Translations under genes and position numbers: made by a program | Source: Natronorubrum tibetense GA33 | GTDB lineage: Archaea; Halobacteriota; Halobacteria; Halobacteriales; Natrialbaceae | DNA: 64,000 nucleotides | Reading direction: 5' to 3' | Assembly: GCF_000383975.1 (NCBI RefSeq) | Contig: NZ_KB913017.1 | Location: 1,593,105-1,657,104 of the forward strand | Part shown: positions 25,835 through 34,854 of the stretch, piece after piece | How positions within the stretch are numbered: position 1 is the stretch's first letter | Layout: each line of letters starts with the position of its first letter | Notes under the pieces: generated by a model | Told to the model about the DNA's origin: nothing | Seen by the model: the letters and a program-made list of their open reading frames with translations, nothing else | The model's database searches: none

Positions 25835-26083
25835 AGACTTCCGTGCGAAGCGGGGGAGTGTTATCCTTTCGGCTCGACCCGGTGGGATTGTGGCATCGGT
25901 GCTCGACCTCGAGTGAGCGGACGTCCCCCGATCGAGCCCACGAGTTGTCCCCAAAACGCGCTCTCTGGATCGACGGCGCTGCCGCTCCGTGACCGGAGCA
26001 AGCGCTCTCCGTCACTCTCGCGACGACCGTGATGAAAATGCGGCCCCAAAGTGGGGTGCATTCGTCGAACTGTGCGCTGTTGT

Positions 26084-26473
26084 TTAAATGACGCGGTTCT
26101 GCAGGTAGTCGAGGTGCTTTGCGTTGTAGACGATCTGCACCTCGTCGGTCTCTGCGGAGCCGATGCAGGTCAGACGGACGTTCTTGTCCTCGACTTCCTC
26201 GTCGCTGAGGATCTGCTGCATGTCCATCTCGATCTCGCCCTCGTAGACGATGGCCGCACAGTTCGCACAGGCGCCTGCACGGCAGGAGAAGGGCCAGTCG
26301 TAGCCCTGGGCCTCGGCGGCCTCGAGAATGTATTCACCTTCGGCGACCTCGAGGGACCCGTAGTCCTCCTCGTCGAGACCGGCGTCGGCAGCTTCGTCGA
26401 AGAGGTCGTCGTCGTCCATCTCCCATCCCTGGTCGTCCAGCACTTCGTAATTGAGGTATTCTACCGTGGGCAT
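26084..26473 (-). CDS. 2Fe-2S ferredoxin, halophilic plant-type
   Basis: 129 residues, matching the length of the well-studied Halobacterium/Haloarcula ferredoxin. Cluster ligands are Cys64, Cys69, Cys72 (CRAGACANC) and Cys103 (LTCIG). The acidic N-terminal insertion of about 30 residues ([20 protein letters not shown]) is the haloarchaeal hyperacidic domain. It accepts electrons from 2-oxoacid:ferredoxin oxidoreductases. The ATG at 26471-26473 ([12 protein letters not shown]) agrees with known N-termini. A monocistronic gene; AT-rich blocks between 26500 and 26530 are likely promoter. Confidence 0.97.
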   Translation of the reverse strand: MPTVEYLNYEVLDDQGWEMDDDDLFDEAADAGLDEEDYGSLEVAEGEYILEAAEAQGYDWPFSCRAGACANCAAIVYEGEIEMDMQQILSDEEVEDKNVRLTCIGSAETDEVQIVYNAKHLDYLQNRVI

Positions 26474-26782
26474 CGTATCACGGTTCACGTCCCGCACTGG
26501 TATAGCTTGCTGTTCATTCCTAAATTGTCTTTCAATCGGAATTGACCAGTTCGAAGCAAAGAACATCGTCATCCGTCGAACAACGGGTCGGCAAATCGGG
26601 GGGAAAACGAAACATCACAACCATAGTGACCGACAACGAGTGTCGCATCCGTGACCGTTTCGAGAATCTGATCGTGAGTACGCGTTCGACCGAATGCGTG
26701 GACGTGCGTTCGATGTCTCGGTTCGTGGCCTCGAGCGTTCGACGGCCGATTGACGGAACTCGAATCGGTATCCGAAGACGCT
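26474..26782. other. intergenic interval, ferredoxin upstream region
   Basis: About 309 bases between the ferredoxin start and the stop of the PiT transporter gene. The part near 26510-26530 is AT-rich on the minus strand (GACAATTTAGGAATG) and is the probable ferredoxin promoter, implying a leader of roughly 20-30 bases. I see no convincing gene in the remainder. Confidence 0.45.
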
Positions 26783-27982
26783 TCAGAAGCCGAAGATCGG
26801 GACGAACCGGAACGTGAGGAATGCGCCGACGGTCGAGATGAGCGGGACAACGTTTTGCATGAGAATGACTCGAGCCGTCGTGGAGGGGTTGAACAGATCT
26901 GACGCCTTCGGGATATCGCTGGGTTCCTCTTCGCCGATTTTTGGCGGCCGTTCGCCCTCCTCTTCGGCGGTCAGTGCGCCGACGGAGACGTGGGTTTCCT
27001 CCTCGCCACGGGCAGCGTCCGAGAGTTTGGTCGTTCGGGTGGCTCGCCCCCAGCCGAGGCCGACGATGCTCATCGTCGCGATGACGACGAAACTGGCGGG
27101 GATCCCGATCCACGAGAGCCCGATAACGATCCCCGAACTGATGACGGCGACGACGATGGCGGCCGTCAGCGGCAGGTTCGTAATGTCGTTGCCGAGCGTG
27201 TCGAGGGTTCGACGAGCGATGGTGAAACAGCCGATCGTGACGGCAACCGAGCCGATCAGGATCAGCGGGATCATATCGACGTCGCCGGTGCCGTAGATCG
27301 GGGCGATGGCGTTCGCGATGTTGCTCGTCCCCGAGGAGAATGCCATCAGACAACCGATGGCGACGACGACCAGCGCGCCGGAGATCTCCCGCCGATCGGC
27401 GTTCTCACCGAACTGAAGTCGCGGGACAAGTCCCGAGCGGTTTACCGATACCATCGGTTGGTCGCTGTCGCTCTCCTCGATGGCGACCCACGCGTTGATC
27501 TGTGGATAGAAGTATCGACCGACGACCCCGGCGACCCAAAAGCCGATAATCGGGGCGACGATCCACCAGATAACGATTTCGCCGAGAACTGCGAAATCGA
27601 GTTCGCCGGTTGCAAGGCCCAATGCGGCGATCGCCCCGACGGCGGTCATCGACGTCGAGGCGGGAACGCCGGCGTAGTTCCCGACGAACAGCGCGCCACC
27701 GATAAAGAAGAGGACGGCGACGTTCGATCGCATGGTGAAGATTCCGGTATCGTGGACGAGTTCGTTCCCCAGCGTGTCGACGACTTGTGGACCGATCGTG
27801 ATTGCGCCGATGAAGAAGAAAATCGACATCAACGCGGCGGCCATCAGTTTTGTGATGACGTTCGCACCGACGGCTGGGCCGAACGCGGGACCGGTCGTCG
27901 CCCCACCGATGTTGTACCCGACGAACACTGCGACCAAGATTCCCACGATGAGCAGTACTTCCGTCACAAGTGGTACTCTCAT
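26783..27982 (-). CDS. PiT-family inorganic phosphate transporter, first copy
   Basis: About 399 residues, ten or so membrane helices. PiT signatures occur twice: GPAFGPAVGANVITK near the N-terminus and SSGTSNIANAIAPIYG in the second half, the inverted-repeat halves of the family. A soluble loop in the middle (VAIEESDSDQPMVSVNRSG) and a cytoplasmic stretch late in the protein (ALTAEEEGERPPKIGEEEPSD) precede the final helix. PiT proteins symport metal-phosphate with H+ or Na+. ATG at 27980-27982. It is closely related in plan to the transporter at 29614-30780, so the two are probably local duplicates. Confidence 0.88.
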   Translation of the reverse strand: MRVPLVTEVLLIVGILVAVFVGYNIGGATTGPAFGPAVGANVITKLMAAALMSIFFFIGAITIGPQVVDTLGNELVHDTGIFTMRSNVAVLFFIGGALFVGNYAGVPASTSMTAVGAIAALGLATGELDFAVLGEIVIWWIVAPIIGFWVAGVVGRYFYPQINAWVAIEESDSDQPMVSVNRSGLVPRLQFGENADRREISGALVVVAIGCLMAFSSGTSNIANAIAPIYGTGDVDMIPLILIGSVAVTIGCFTIARRTLDTLGNDITNLPLTAAIVVAVISSGIVIGLSWIGIPASFVVIATMSIVGLGWGRATRTTKLSDAARGEEETHVSVGALTAEEEGERPPKIGEEEPSDIPKASDLFNPSTTARVILMQNVVPLISTVGAFLTFRFVPIFGF

Positions 27983-28254
27983 GGGCAAGTCCTAAAAGCG
28001 CGTGTATTTCGGTCCACGCGGGATACGCCGACAATCGGATGACGCCACTCCGCGATCACGGTCCGTTCGCGAAGTGGGTCACCGTTTCGGCGGCATTCGT
28101 TTAGCGCCAAATGCCAAAGGACTTCGCCCGCCGGTCTCATACAATAAGATAACATGTCGATACGTATGTCCTCGAGTCGATGGAAGCGCCGTCTCTGGAA
28201 CACCTGTGTGTCGCAGAATACGCTAACCGACGTAGAGACCGCTATTAACCACCG

Positions 28255-29052
28255 ATGAGACCGGCTCGTGTTGACGCGATTACCGACTTCGCGTACGGAG
28301 CGTTGATCTTTATCTCGATCGGCTTGATTATGGTGCTCGATAGCCAGACTGGACTGGCGTTCGGGCTGGGAGTCTTTGCCTCGTACGTCGTCCACGTGGT
28401 CTGGAAGATGGCTCGGTTCGATCCCGACTGGATGACCAGAGCCGTCGAGGAGTCCGTCGAGAAGACGGTGGGCGAAACGGTCGACGAAACGGTCGAGAAA
28501 ACTGTCGGTGAGACGGTCGAAAAAACCGTTGACGAGACGGTTGGCGAGACGGTTGAGAAGACCGTCGGCGAGACCCTCGAGAAAACGGTCGACGAGACGG
28601 TTGGCGAGACGGTCGAGAAAACAGTCGAAGAGACGGTGGGTGAAACCGTCGAGGAGACAGTGAGCGAGACGGTCGATGAGACGGTTGGTGAGACGGTCGA
28701 GAAAACAGTCGAAGAGACAGTGGGTGAAACCGTCGAGGAGACGGTGAGCGAGACGGTCGACGAGACGGTTGGCGAGACGGTCGAGAAAACGGTCGAAGAG
28801 ACGGTGGGTGAAACGGTCGAGGAGACGGTGGGTGAAACAGTCGAGGAGACGGTGAGCGAAACCGTCGATGAGACGGTCGAAGAAACGGTGAGCGAAACCG
28901 TCGAAGAGACCATTAGCGAGCAACTCGCGGAGATGCAAGAACAGGTTGAATCCGTCGAAAAGCGCGTCGACCGCCGGCCTCGAGAGGACGAGGTCGAGGA
29001 ACTGGTCGAAAAATCGACCGCCGAGAAGGGGACGGACGAGGCTGAGGACTGA
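28255..29052 (+). CDS. membrane-anchored ETV-repeat protein
   Basis: 265 residues. Two N-terminal membrane helices (about 10-28 and 32-50, ALIFISIGLIMVL and LAFGLGVFASYVVHVVW) are followed by about 160 residues made almost only of the four-residue unit E/K/D-T-V-x. A higher-order unit of 28 residues (DETVGETVEKTV plus EETVGETVEETVSETV) repeats about three times. The C-terminus turns into an ordinary coiled coil (EQLAEMQEQVESVEKRVDRR). The four-residue spacing does not fit a standard heptad; 28 is the common multiple of four and seven. It lies between two phosphate transporter genes and is divergent from the first. Function unknown; a long stiff cytoplasmic or surface stalk is plausible. Confidence 0.85.
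   Translation: MRPARVDAITDFAYGALIFISIGLIMVLDSQTGLAFGLGVFASYVVHVVWKMARFDPDWMTRAVEESVEKTVGETVDETVEKTVGETVEKTVDETVGETVEKTVGETLEKTVDETVGETVEKTVEETVGETVEETVSETVDETVGETVEKTVEETVGETVEETVSETVDETVGETVEKTVEETVGETVEETVGETVEETVSETVDETVEETVSETVEETISEQLAEMQEQVESVEKRVDRRPREDEVEELVEKSTAEKGTDEAED
28438..28917 (+). repeat. in-frame 12-bp and 84-bp coding repeats
   Basis: The repeat core of the ETV protein gene. Units such as GAGACGGTCGAG, GAAACGGTCGAC and GAGACGGTTGGC differ mainly at third codon positions, so the amino-acid pattern is conserved while DNA has drifted. An 84-base superunit is visible from about 28580 to 28850. Repeat number is likely to vary between strains. Confidence 0.85.
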
Positions 29053-29144
29053 GACGGCTTGCTGTGCCGATCTCTCGGTACAATCGCAGGACGGTCACGA
29101 TTGTATCGGCACTGACGTACAGCGGTCCGTATGAGCCGACCTGA

Positions 29145-29570
29145 TTACCGAACGACCGTCACCGGAACCGGCGACCGACGGACGACCTTTTCGGCGACGT
29201 TTCCGACGAAGAGCCGTTCTGCCACCGTTCCCCCGTGGCTGCCGATGATGACCGTCTCGTAATCGTCGGCTCGATTGATGATCGCCCGGACGGGATGGCC
29301 CAACTGGACGTCCGTCTCGAGCGTCGCGTCCCCGTCGGCCGCGTCGACGATTTCGCGTGCGCGCTCGAACACGGGTTCCGCGTGTTCCGCTGCGTCGACC
29401 TCGAGATCGTCGGCGAGCGAGAGGGCCGTGGCCTCCCCCCACATCGGCGACGGACCGCCGACGACGTGTAACACGGTTATTTCCGCGTCGGGATGGGCGC
29501 GGAGGGCGTACTGGAGTGCGTGTTCGCTCATCTCGGAGCCGTCCATTGGGACGAGGACGCGGGAAATCAT
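29145..29570 (-). CDS. universal stress protein (UspA family), PiT-linked
   Basis: 141 residues, one Usp domain: first strand SRVLVPMDGSEMSEHAL, and a C-terminal nucleotide motif GSHGGTVAERLFVGNVAEKV in which the last G-S/T is replaced by G-N, a departure from the canonical ATP-binding signature. It is 43 bases downstream of the second PiT gene on the same strand, so both are probably on one transcript. A Usp partner of a phosphate transporter suggests energy- or stress-dependent control of uptake (inference). Confidence 0.92.
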   Translation of the reverse strand: MISRVLVPMDGSEMSEHALQYALRAHPDAEITVLHVVGGPSPMWGEATALSLADDLEVDAAEHAEPVFERAREIVDAADGDATLETDVQLGHPVRAIINRADDYETVIIGSHGGTVAERLFVGNVAEKVVRRSPVPVTVVR

Positions 29571-29613
29571 ACACGAACTACGACAGCGAGGTGAATAAAC
29601 GCAGTGGACTGGC

Positions 29614-30780
29614 TCAGTTGACGAACGGAACGAGCGTGAAGAAGCCGTAGGCCAGCAGGGTCGACATCGACGGGCCGATGATCCACATCGAGACGTACTT
29701 CATGACTGCTCGCGGATTGAACAGGTCGCCCGCGTCCAGCGCCGCTTCGGACTCCGCCTCGCCGATCTGAGTCACGGGCGCGTCCGGCTCCGCGGTCAGG
29801 GCCCCCATTGCAACCTCCGTGTCGGTGTCGCCGCGGATGACCTCTCGAGCCGTGACGGGACGGGTCGCACGGCCCCACCCGAGGCCGACGATGGTCATCA
29901 CGGACCCCATCACGAGGCTGATGGGAATGCCGATCCACGAGAGGGCGGTCGTGATCGTCGAGGCGGTAAGCATGACGATGAGCGCCGCGAGTAACGGGAT
30001 GTCACTGAGTTCACTGCCGACCGATTCCATCGTCCGGCGAGCGATGGTGAAGCCGCCGAGCCCGATCGCCACTGTCGCGATAATAATGGCGGTGTTGGGC
30101 TCGAGCGCGCCGCTGCTTACCAGCGGCGCGACGGCGTTGGGCACGTTGCTGGCACCGGCGCTGAAGGCCATGTAACAGCCGATGATGAGCACGACGACCG
30201 TCCCGCTGAGTTCCTGGTAGGTCGTGTTCGGTCCGAGTGCCGGTTTCGGAACCGACCCGCTGCGATCGAGGGCGAGCAACGATCCTTCGGACGATTTGAT
30301 CTCGAACCGGCGGTTGAGTTCCGGATAGAGGTAGCGGCCGATCGTGGCACCGATCCAGAACCCGATAATCGGCGTGACGACCCACCACGAGATAATCCAG
30401 CCGATCGTCTCGAAGTTGGTCGTCCCGGTCGCCAGTCCGAGGCCGACGATCGCCCCGACGGTCGTCATCGACGTCGGGACGGGGACGCCGAAGATATTCG
30501 CGATGAGAATTCCCAGACCGATGAAAAAGAGCACGGCGACACCGGCCGCGAGCGAGATTTCGATCGTGATGATGTCGCCTGAGAGCGTGTCCATCACGTT
30601 CCGGCCAACGGTCATCCCACCGAGGAAGACAAAGCCGGTCATCAAGGCGGCCGCCGTGGCCTTTTTTATAATTCCCGCGCCGACGGCTGGTCCCCACGCG
30701 ATACCGGTCGACGAACCACCGATATTGAAGCCGACGAAGATCGAGGCAGCGATTCCAGCCACCAAGACGAGTTCGACCAT
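29614..30780 (-). CDS. PiT-family inorganic phosphate transporter, second copy
   Basis: About 388 residues from the ATG at 30778-30780. Same architecture as the copy at 26783-27982: FVGFNIGGSSTGIAWGPAVGAGI, GAIVGLGLATG, FSAGASNVPNAVAPL and a cytoplasmic loop (GALTAEPDAPVTQIGEAESEAALDAGDL) before the last helix. The GASNVPNA motif corresponds to the GANDVANA-type signature. The UspA gene follows in the same transcript. The two copies share domain order and loop position, pointing to duplication with the ETV-repeat gene now between them. Confidence 0.88.
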   Translation of the reverse strand: MVELVLVAGIAASIFVGFNIGGSSTGIAWGPAVGAGIIKKATAAALMTGFVFLGGMTVGRNVMDTLSGDIITIEISLAAGVAVLFFIGLGILIANIFGVPVPTSMTTVGAIVGLGLATGTTNFETIGWIISWWVVTPIIGFWIGATIGRYLYPELNRRFEIKSSEGSLLALDRSGSVPKPALGPNTTYQELSGTVVVLIIGCYMAFSAGASNVPNAVAPLVSSGALEPNTAIIIATVAIGLGGFTIARRTMESVGSELSDIPLLAALIVMLTASTITTALSWIGIPISLVMGSVMTIVGLGWGRATRPVTAREVIRGDTDTEVAMGALTAEPDAPVTQIGEAESEAALDAGDLFNPRAVMKYVSMWIIGPSMSTLLAYGFFTLVPFVN

Positions 30781-30996
30781 CGACAGCAACTACCAGTATT
30801 TACGCCAAATAGGTGGCGACACCAGCAGGCTGGGTCGAAAACGCCACTTTCCGCTTGGGTCGGCCGGATGCCGGACAGGCGTGATATGTGCTCGTGCAGT
30901 TGTTATGGACCAGTTTCGCTCGAGTCGCCCGGCTGTGGCATCGACCTGAGCGGCCGAGTCGGTGGCTTTAGGCACACGCCACGCTTGCCACCAGCC

Positions 30997-31731
30997 ATGA
31001 GCGCCTTTCCCAGGTTCGAAGTGATCCCGGCGGTCGATCTCCAGGACGGCGAAGTCGTCCAACTCGTCCAGGGCGAGCGCGGCACCGAGAAGACCTACGG
31101 CGACCCCGTCGAGGCCGCCGAGCGCTGGATCGACGCCGGTGCGGAGTCGTTACACCTCGTCGATCTCGACGGCGCGTTCGAGGGCGAGCGCAAGAACGGC
31201 GATGCGATCGACGCGGTGCTCGAGACCGTCGACGTTCCCACCCAACTGGGCGGCGGGATTCGAACCGCCGAGGACGCGGTGGAACTCCTCGAGCGCGGCG
31301 TCGACCGCGTCATCCTGGGCACCGCAGCCGTCGAGAATCCCGAAATCGTCGCCGAGATCAGCGACGAACAGCCCGACAGCGTGGTCGTTAGCCTCGACGC
31401 GAAAGACGGCGAGGTCGTCGTCGAGGGCTGGACCGAGGGGGCCGGAATTTCGCCGGTCGAGGCCGCCGAGCGATACGAGGAACTGGGGGCTGCCGCGATT
31501 CTGTTCACCAACGTGGACGTGGAGGGTCGACTCGAGGGCGTCGCGACCGAACCGGTTCGAGAACTGGTTGAGGCGACCGATATCCCGGTCGTCGCCAGTG
31601 GTGGGGTCGCGACGCTCGAGGACGTGCGGGACCTCGAGGCGGCTGGGGCCGCGGCTGTCGTGGTCGGGAGCGCGCTGTACGAGGGGAACTTCTCGCTCGA
31701 GGAGGCGCAGAACGCGGTCGGCGGAAGTTGA
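30997..31731 (+). CDS. hisA: ProFAR isomerase (HisA)
   Basis: 1-(5-phosphoribosyl)-5-[(5-phosphoribosylamino)methylideneamino]imidazole-4-carboxamide isomerase, histidine pathway step four. 244 residues, a beta/alpha barrel with two half-barrel repeats: VIPAVDLQDGEVVQLVQGE (catalytic Asp), LGGGIRTAEDAVELL and VVASGGVATLEDVRDL (phosphate sites), and the second catalytic Asp in FTNVDVEGRLEG. The ATG at 30997 (MSAFPRFEVIPAVDL) is right; upstream in-frame codons are non-conserved. Monocistronic; separated from hisB by about 3 kb. Confidence 0.97.
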   Translation: MSAFPRFEVIPAVDLQDGEVVQLVQGERGTEKTYGDPVEAAERWIDAGAESLHLVDLDGAFEGERKNGDAIDAVLETVDVPTQLGGGIRTAEDAVELLERGVDRVILGTAAVENPEIVAEISDEQPDSVVVSLDAKDGEVVVEGWTEGAGISPVEAAERYEELGAAAILFTNVDVEGRLEGVATEPVRELVEATDIPVVASGGVATLEDVRDLEAAGAAAVVVGSALYEGNFSLEEAQNAVGGS

Positions 31732-31923
31732 GCCACGTTGGTCTCGCTCTACGAACGCGGTAGGACTCGGTTTCGAGGGGTGTACCGATGGCTCGAGCTT
31801 GCTGGTCGTTCTGCCGACGGCGGTTTTTCACGTCAGATCGGTCGATTCGCTCGTCACGTTCGTACTCCTCTCACTCTCAACCGATCAAAATACAATTATC
31901 TTCGGAGCGAGACGCGTCGAACG

Positions 31924-32361
31924 ATGACCCGTGTGCGGGAGCTCACACCGGACGATGCCCGAAGGCTGACCGCTCTCTACGAGGACTACGAGTGGTGGGC
32001 CGATAGCGAAGTCGACGACGTACGGCGCGCACTCGGCGAGACGGAAGTCGCCATCGGTATCGAAGAAGATGGCAATCTCGTCGCCGCTGCGCGGGTTCTG
32101 ACGGACTACACGTACTACGCGAACGTCTTCGATGTGATCGTCGCCGCCGACCGTCGCGGCGAAGGATTTGGTGAAACACTCATGCAGGCGGTGGTCGACC
32201 ACCCAGATCTACAGGACGTAGCCGGCCTCTCGTTGCTTTGTCGTCGCGGCTTGATCCCTTACTACGAGACGGTCGGCTTCGAACTGTTCGACCCCGAGGT
32301 AGAGATACCTGAAGGCGGGACGGAAGAACTGGTCCGAATGACGTACGAGCAGGACGAATAA
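31924..32361 (+). CDS. GNAT-family N-acetyltransferase
   Basis: 145 residues. The acetyl-CoA-binding motif A is VIVAADRRGEGFGETLMQAV (R-x-x-G-x-G/A), preceded by strand NLVAAARVLTDYTYYANVFDV and followed by LSLLCRRGLIPYYETVGFEL, which is the usual C-terminal strand with the Tyr general acid region. Similar to small Eis-independent GNATs with broad substrates. ATG at 31924 matches the family start (VRELTPDDARRL). The acceptor substrate is unknown. Confidence 0.9.
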   Translation: MTRVRELTPDDARRLTALYEDYEWWADSEVDDVRRALGETEVAIGIEEDGNLVAAARVLTDYTYYANVFDVIVAADRRGEGFGETLMQAVVDHPDLQDVAGLSLLCRRGLIPYYETVGFELFDPEVEIPEGGTEELVRMTYEQDE

Positions 32362-32611
32362 CCCCTGAGTAGTCGCAGTGGCCGGGAGCGGGCTCCGAGC
32401 AACGCGAGGAGTCCGGGACTCGGGGGAGGGCAGGCCGTTACACGATTAAACCGCGAGCGACCGACGGGAGCGAGCGGGCCGACGACTGATGTGAAGGCCG
32501 TATAGCGGCCGGAACGGAAGGAGGAGTGCTTTTGGTCCAGGTTTTGCCGAGGGACACCTCGCTGTGTGACGAAGTCACCAGCGGGGCAGACCGCAGGGCA
32601 AAAGCTGGTTC
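32362..32611. other. intergenic spacer with hairpins and a dispersed sequence word
   Basis: About 250 bases between the GNAT gene and trkH (convergent). It contains the hairpin GGCCG-TATAG-CGGCC (32496-32510), the 16-base word TTTTGGTCCAGGTTTT (32530-32545), which recurs downstream of ileS, and GTGAC-GAA-GTCAC (32566-32578), another hairpin closed by a GAA loop. No gene is visible. The combination suggests a dispersed repeat family. Confidence 0.6.
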
Positions 32612-34141
32612 TTACGACTTCCAGAACGCCGGGGTCAGCAAGACGAGCACCGGGATGATCTCGATGCGGCCGATCCACATCATGACGATCATGACGGTTC
32701 GGGTGGTGGTGGGAAAGCCGGCGTAGTTGTCCATTGGACCGAACTGTCCGAACGCGGGACCGATGTTGAGGAAGATCGAGGCCGACGCGCCGATGGCCTC
32801 GAACTCGGTGACGGCCGTGCTGGCGCGGGCGGCGTCGACGACGACGAAGACCGTCAGCAGGAAGAAGATAACGATGGCCAGGAGGACGTAGGCGTAGATG
32901 TCCCGGATCGTCTCCTCGTCGACGACGGTGTTCCCGAGGCGGAGCGGCCGCACCGCCTCCGGATGGATCGAGGTGAAGAGGTTGCGCCGGAACGCCTTGA
33001 GCGTCACCAGCCAGCGCAGGGATTTGATCGAACAGGTCGTCGAGCCGGCCATCCCGCCGATGAACATCGAGAAGAACAGCAGGTACGTCGCTCCGGAGGG
33101 CCACAGCCCGAAATCGGTCGAGGCGTAGCCCGTCGTCGTCACCAGCGAGACCACGTTGAACAGCCCGTGTCTGATCGTCTGCTCGAGCGTGCCGTCGGTC
33201 GCGGGATCGATCCAGAGGATTATGGCGATGAGCGCGCTCAGACTCACCAGCACGCCGACGTAGAACCGGAATTCCTCGGACTCGAGAGGCTGTCGAAGGT
33301 CGCCCTGCGTGACGTAGTAGAGAAGGACGAAGTTGGTCGCCCCGAGGATCATGAAGGGCATGACGGCCCATTGAACGATTGGCTCGAACGCGCCGACGCT
33401 CTCGCCCTCTGGTGAGAATCCGGCCGTCGCGACGCTGGTCAGCGCGTGGGAGACGGCGTTGAAGAGGTCCATGTTGGGTGCCGCGCCGAGCAAGTGGAGC
33501 GCGTAGAAGGTCCCCGCGGCGAGGGCCGTCAGGCCGACGTACAGCCCCCAGATGAGCCGTGCGGTTTCGTCGAGGTGCGGGCGGAGTTTCCGGACGTTTC
33601 TCGTCTGCGTCTCGGTTTCCATCAGCTGTGCCCCACCGACCATCAGGTTCGAGAGCAGGCCGATGGCGACGATCAGGATCCCGAGCCCGCCGAGCCACTG
33701 GATCAGCTGTCGCCAGAGCAAGATTGCGCGGGACTGGTTCTCGAAATCCCAGCCGCTCATCACCGTCGCGCCGGTCGTGGTGAGTCCGCTCGTACTCTCG
33801 AAGACGGCGTTGACGAGCCCACCCACCGACGTCGAGAACGCGGACGCCGAGGGAGCGCCGAGACCGACGAGTGCGAACGGGATGGAGCCGACAGCGGCGA
33901 CGCCGAACCAGGTCAGCGCGACCATCAGGAACGCCTCGCGCTGTCCCAGATCCCGCTCGTCGCTCAACCCCTCGAGTGCGACGCCGACAACAATCGTCGC
34001 GACGATTGCAGCGACGAACGCCAGCGGGTCGTCGCCGTCGAACACCGCCAGTACGAGCGGCACGGCGAGCGGGACGGCGAGCCATTTCAGTACCGTCCCG
34101 GTGAGACTACAACTCGAGCGCCAGTCGACACGAATCCCCAT
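32612..34141 (-). CDS. TrkH-family potassium uptake channel subunit
   Basis: 509 residues with the four membrane-pore-membrane repeats of the Trk/Ktr superfamily. Filter regions: GLTTTGATV, ATAGFSPEG, VTTTGYASTDF and NIGPAFGQFG, each holding the selectivity glycine. Potassium import is central to salt-in osmoadaptation in haloarchaea. The gating ring protein TrkA (RCK domain) is not adjacent, so it must be encoded elsewhere. ATG at 34139-34141. It is convergent with the GNAT gene and followed upstream by a small membrane protein gene in the same direction. Confidence 0.93.
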   Translation of the reverse strand: MGIRVDWRSSCSLTGTVLKWLAVPLAVPLVLAVFDGDDPLAFVAAIVATIVVGVALEGLSDERDLGQREAFLMVALTWFGVAAVGSIPFALVGLGAPSASAFSTSVGGLVNAVFESTSGLTTTGATVMSGWDFENQSRAILLWRQLIQWLGGLGILIVAIGLLSNLMVGGAQLMETETQTRNVRKLRPHLDETARLIWGLYVGLTALAAGTFYALHLLGAAPNMDLFNAVSHALTSVATAGFSPEGESVGAFEPIVQWAVMPFMILGATNFVLLYYVTQGDLRQPLESEEFRFYVGVLVSLSALIAIILWIDPATDGTLEQTIRHGLFNVVSLVTTTGYASTDFGLWPSGATYLLFFSMFIGGMAGSTTCSIKSLRWLVTLKAFRRNLFTSIHPEAVRPLRLGNTVVDEETIRDIYAYVLLAIVIFFLLTVFVVVDAARASTAVTEFEAIGASASIFLNIGPAFGQFGPMDNYAGFPTTTRTVMIVMMWIGRIEIIPVLVLLTPAFWKS

Positions 34142-34293
34142 CGAGTATTCGTCTCTGCGAACGGGAGGGCATTAATCAGTTCGGAAATCGGCGGTGGCTC
34201 GGCGGGGTTCGTGCCAGAAGGCGGTGAACCGGGAGGAGAAGCGGTGCTCGAAGGTGTGCTCGTGTGTGAAGGGTCAGTGTCGAGCCCACGGGA

Positions 34294-34563
34294 TCACTGC
34301 TTGTAGCCGTGGCCGACGTAGAGTGCGAACACGTTGACCGCGAGCAGTGTCAGGAACGTGAGGGTGATCTGTGGGTTTCCGAGTCCCTGCGCGACGAGGG
34401 GCAGGTGGATGAAGGGGAGGGCGATCGCGACCCAGAACGACAGGAACTGGGCCGGTCCTTTGATCGATCGGAGGGACGTTCGGTCGGGCTGGTCGTGTGA
34501 TCGGTCCGGATCAGGGCTGGAGGGACCGAGCGATTCGTTCGAGAGCGGGGAGTGGTTAGACAT
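34294..34563 (-). CDS. small membrane protein next to trkH
   Basis: 89 residues. A polar N-terminus of about 35 residues (SPDPDRSHDQPDRTSLRSIK) leads to two hydrophobic helices (FLSFWVAIALPFIHLPLVAQ and ITLTFLTLLAVNVFALYVGH). It starts at ATG 34561-34563 and ends 152 bases before the trkH start on the same strand. A regulatory role in potassium transport is only guesswork from position. Confidence 0.65.
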   Translation of the reverse strand: MSNHSPLSNESLGPSSPDPDRSHDQPDRTSLRSIKGPAQFLSFWVAIALPFIHLPLVAQGLGNPQITLTFLTLLAVNVFALYVGHGYKQ

Positions 34564-34854
34564 CGGTTCGAGTCACCGTCCTATACGAACGACATTCAGC
34601 CAACACATCATATAATGGGTCGAACCTTGGCGTCGTTTCGGTCCGTTTCAGGGCCGTTAGTGTGTTCGAAATGACGTTTTGAAGCGCCACGAGAGGTGGT
34701 TAGACGTTTTATAGCCAATTCTGAGGCGCTGATTATATTCTGGCTGTTTGAACTGGTCACAATTCCCGAATTGGGGGCTGCACTCGAATGAGTTCGTTCA
34801 TACTGACTGATCCCGAGCGCAATTTCCTTGTACCGGCGGCGACATCGCAACGGT

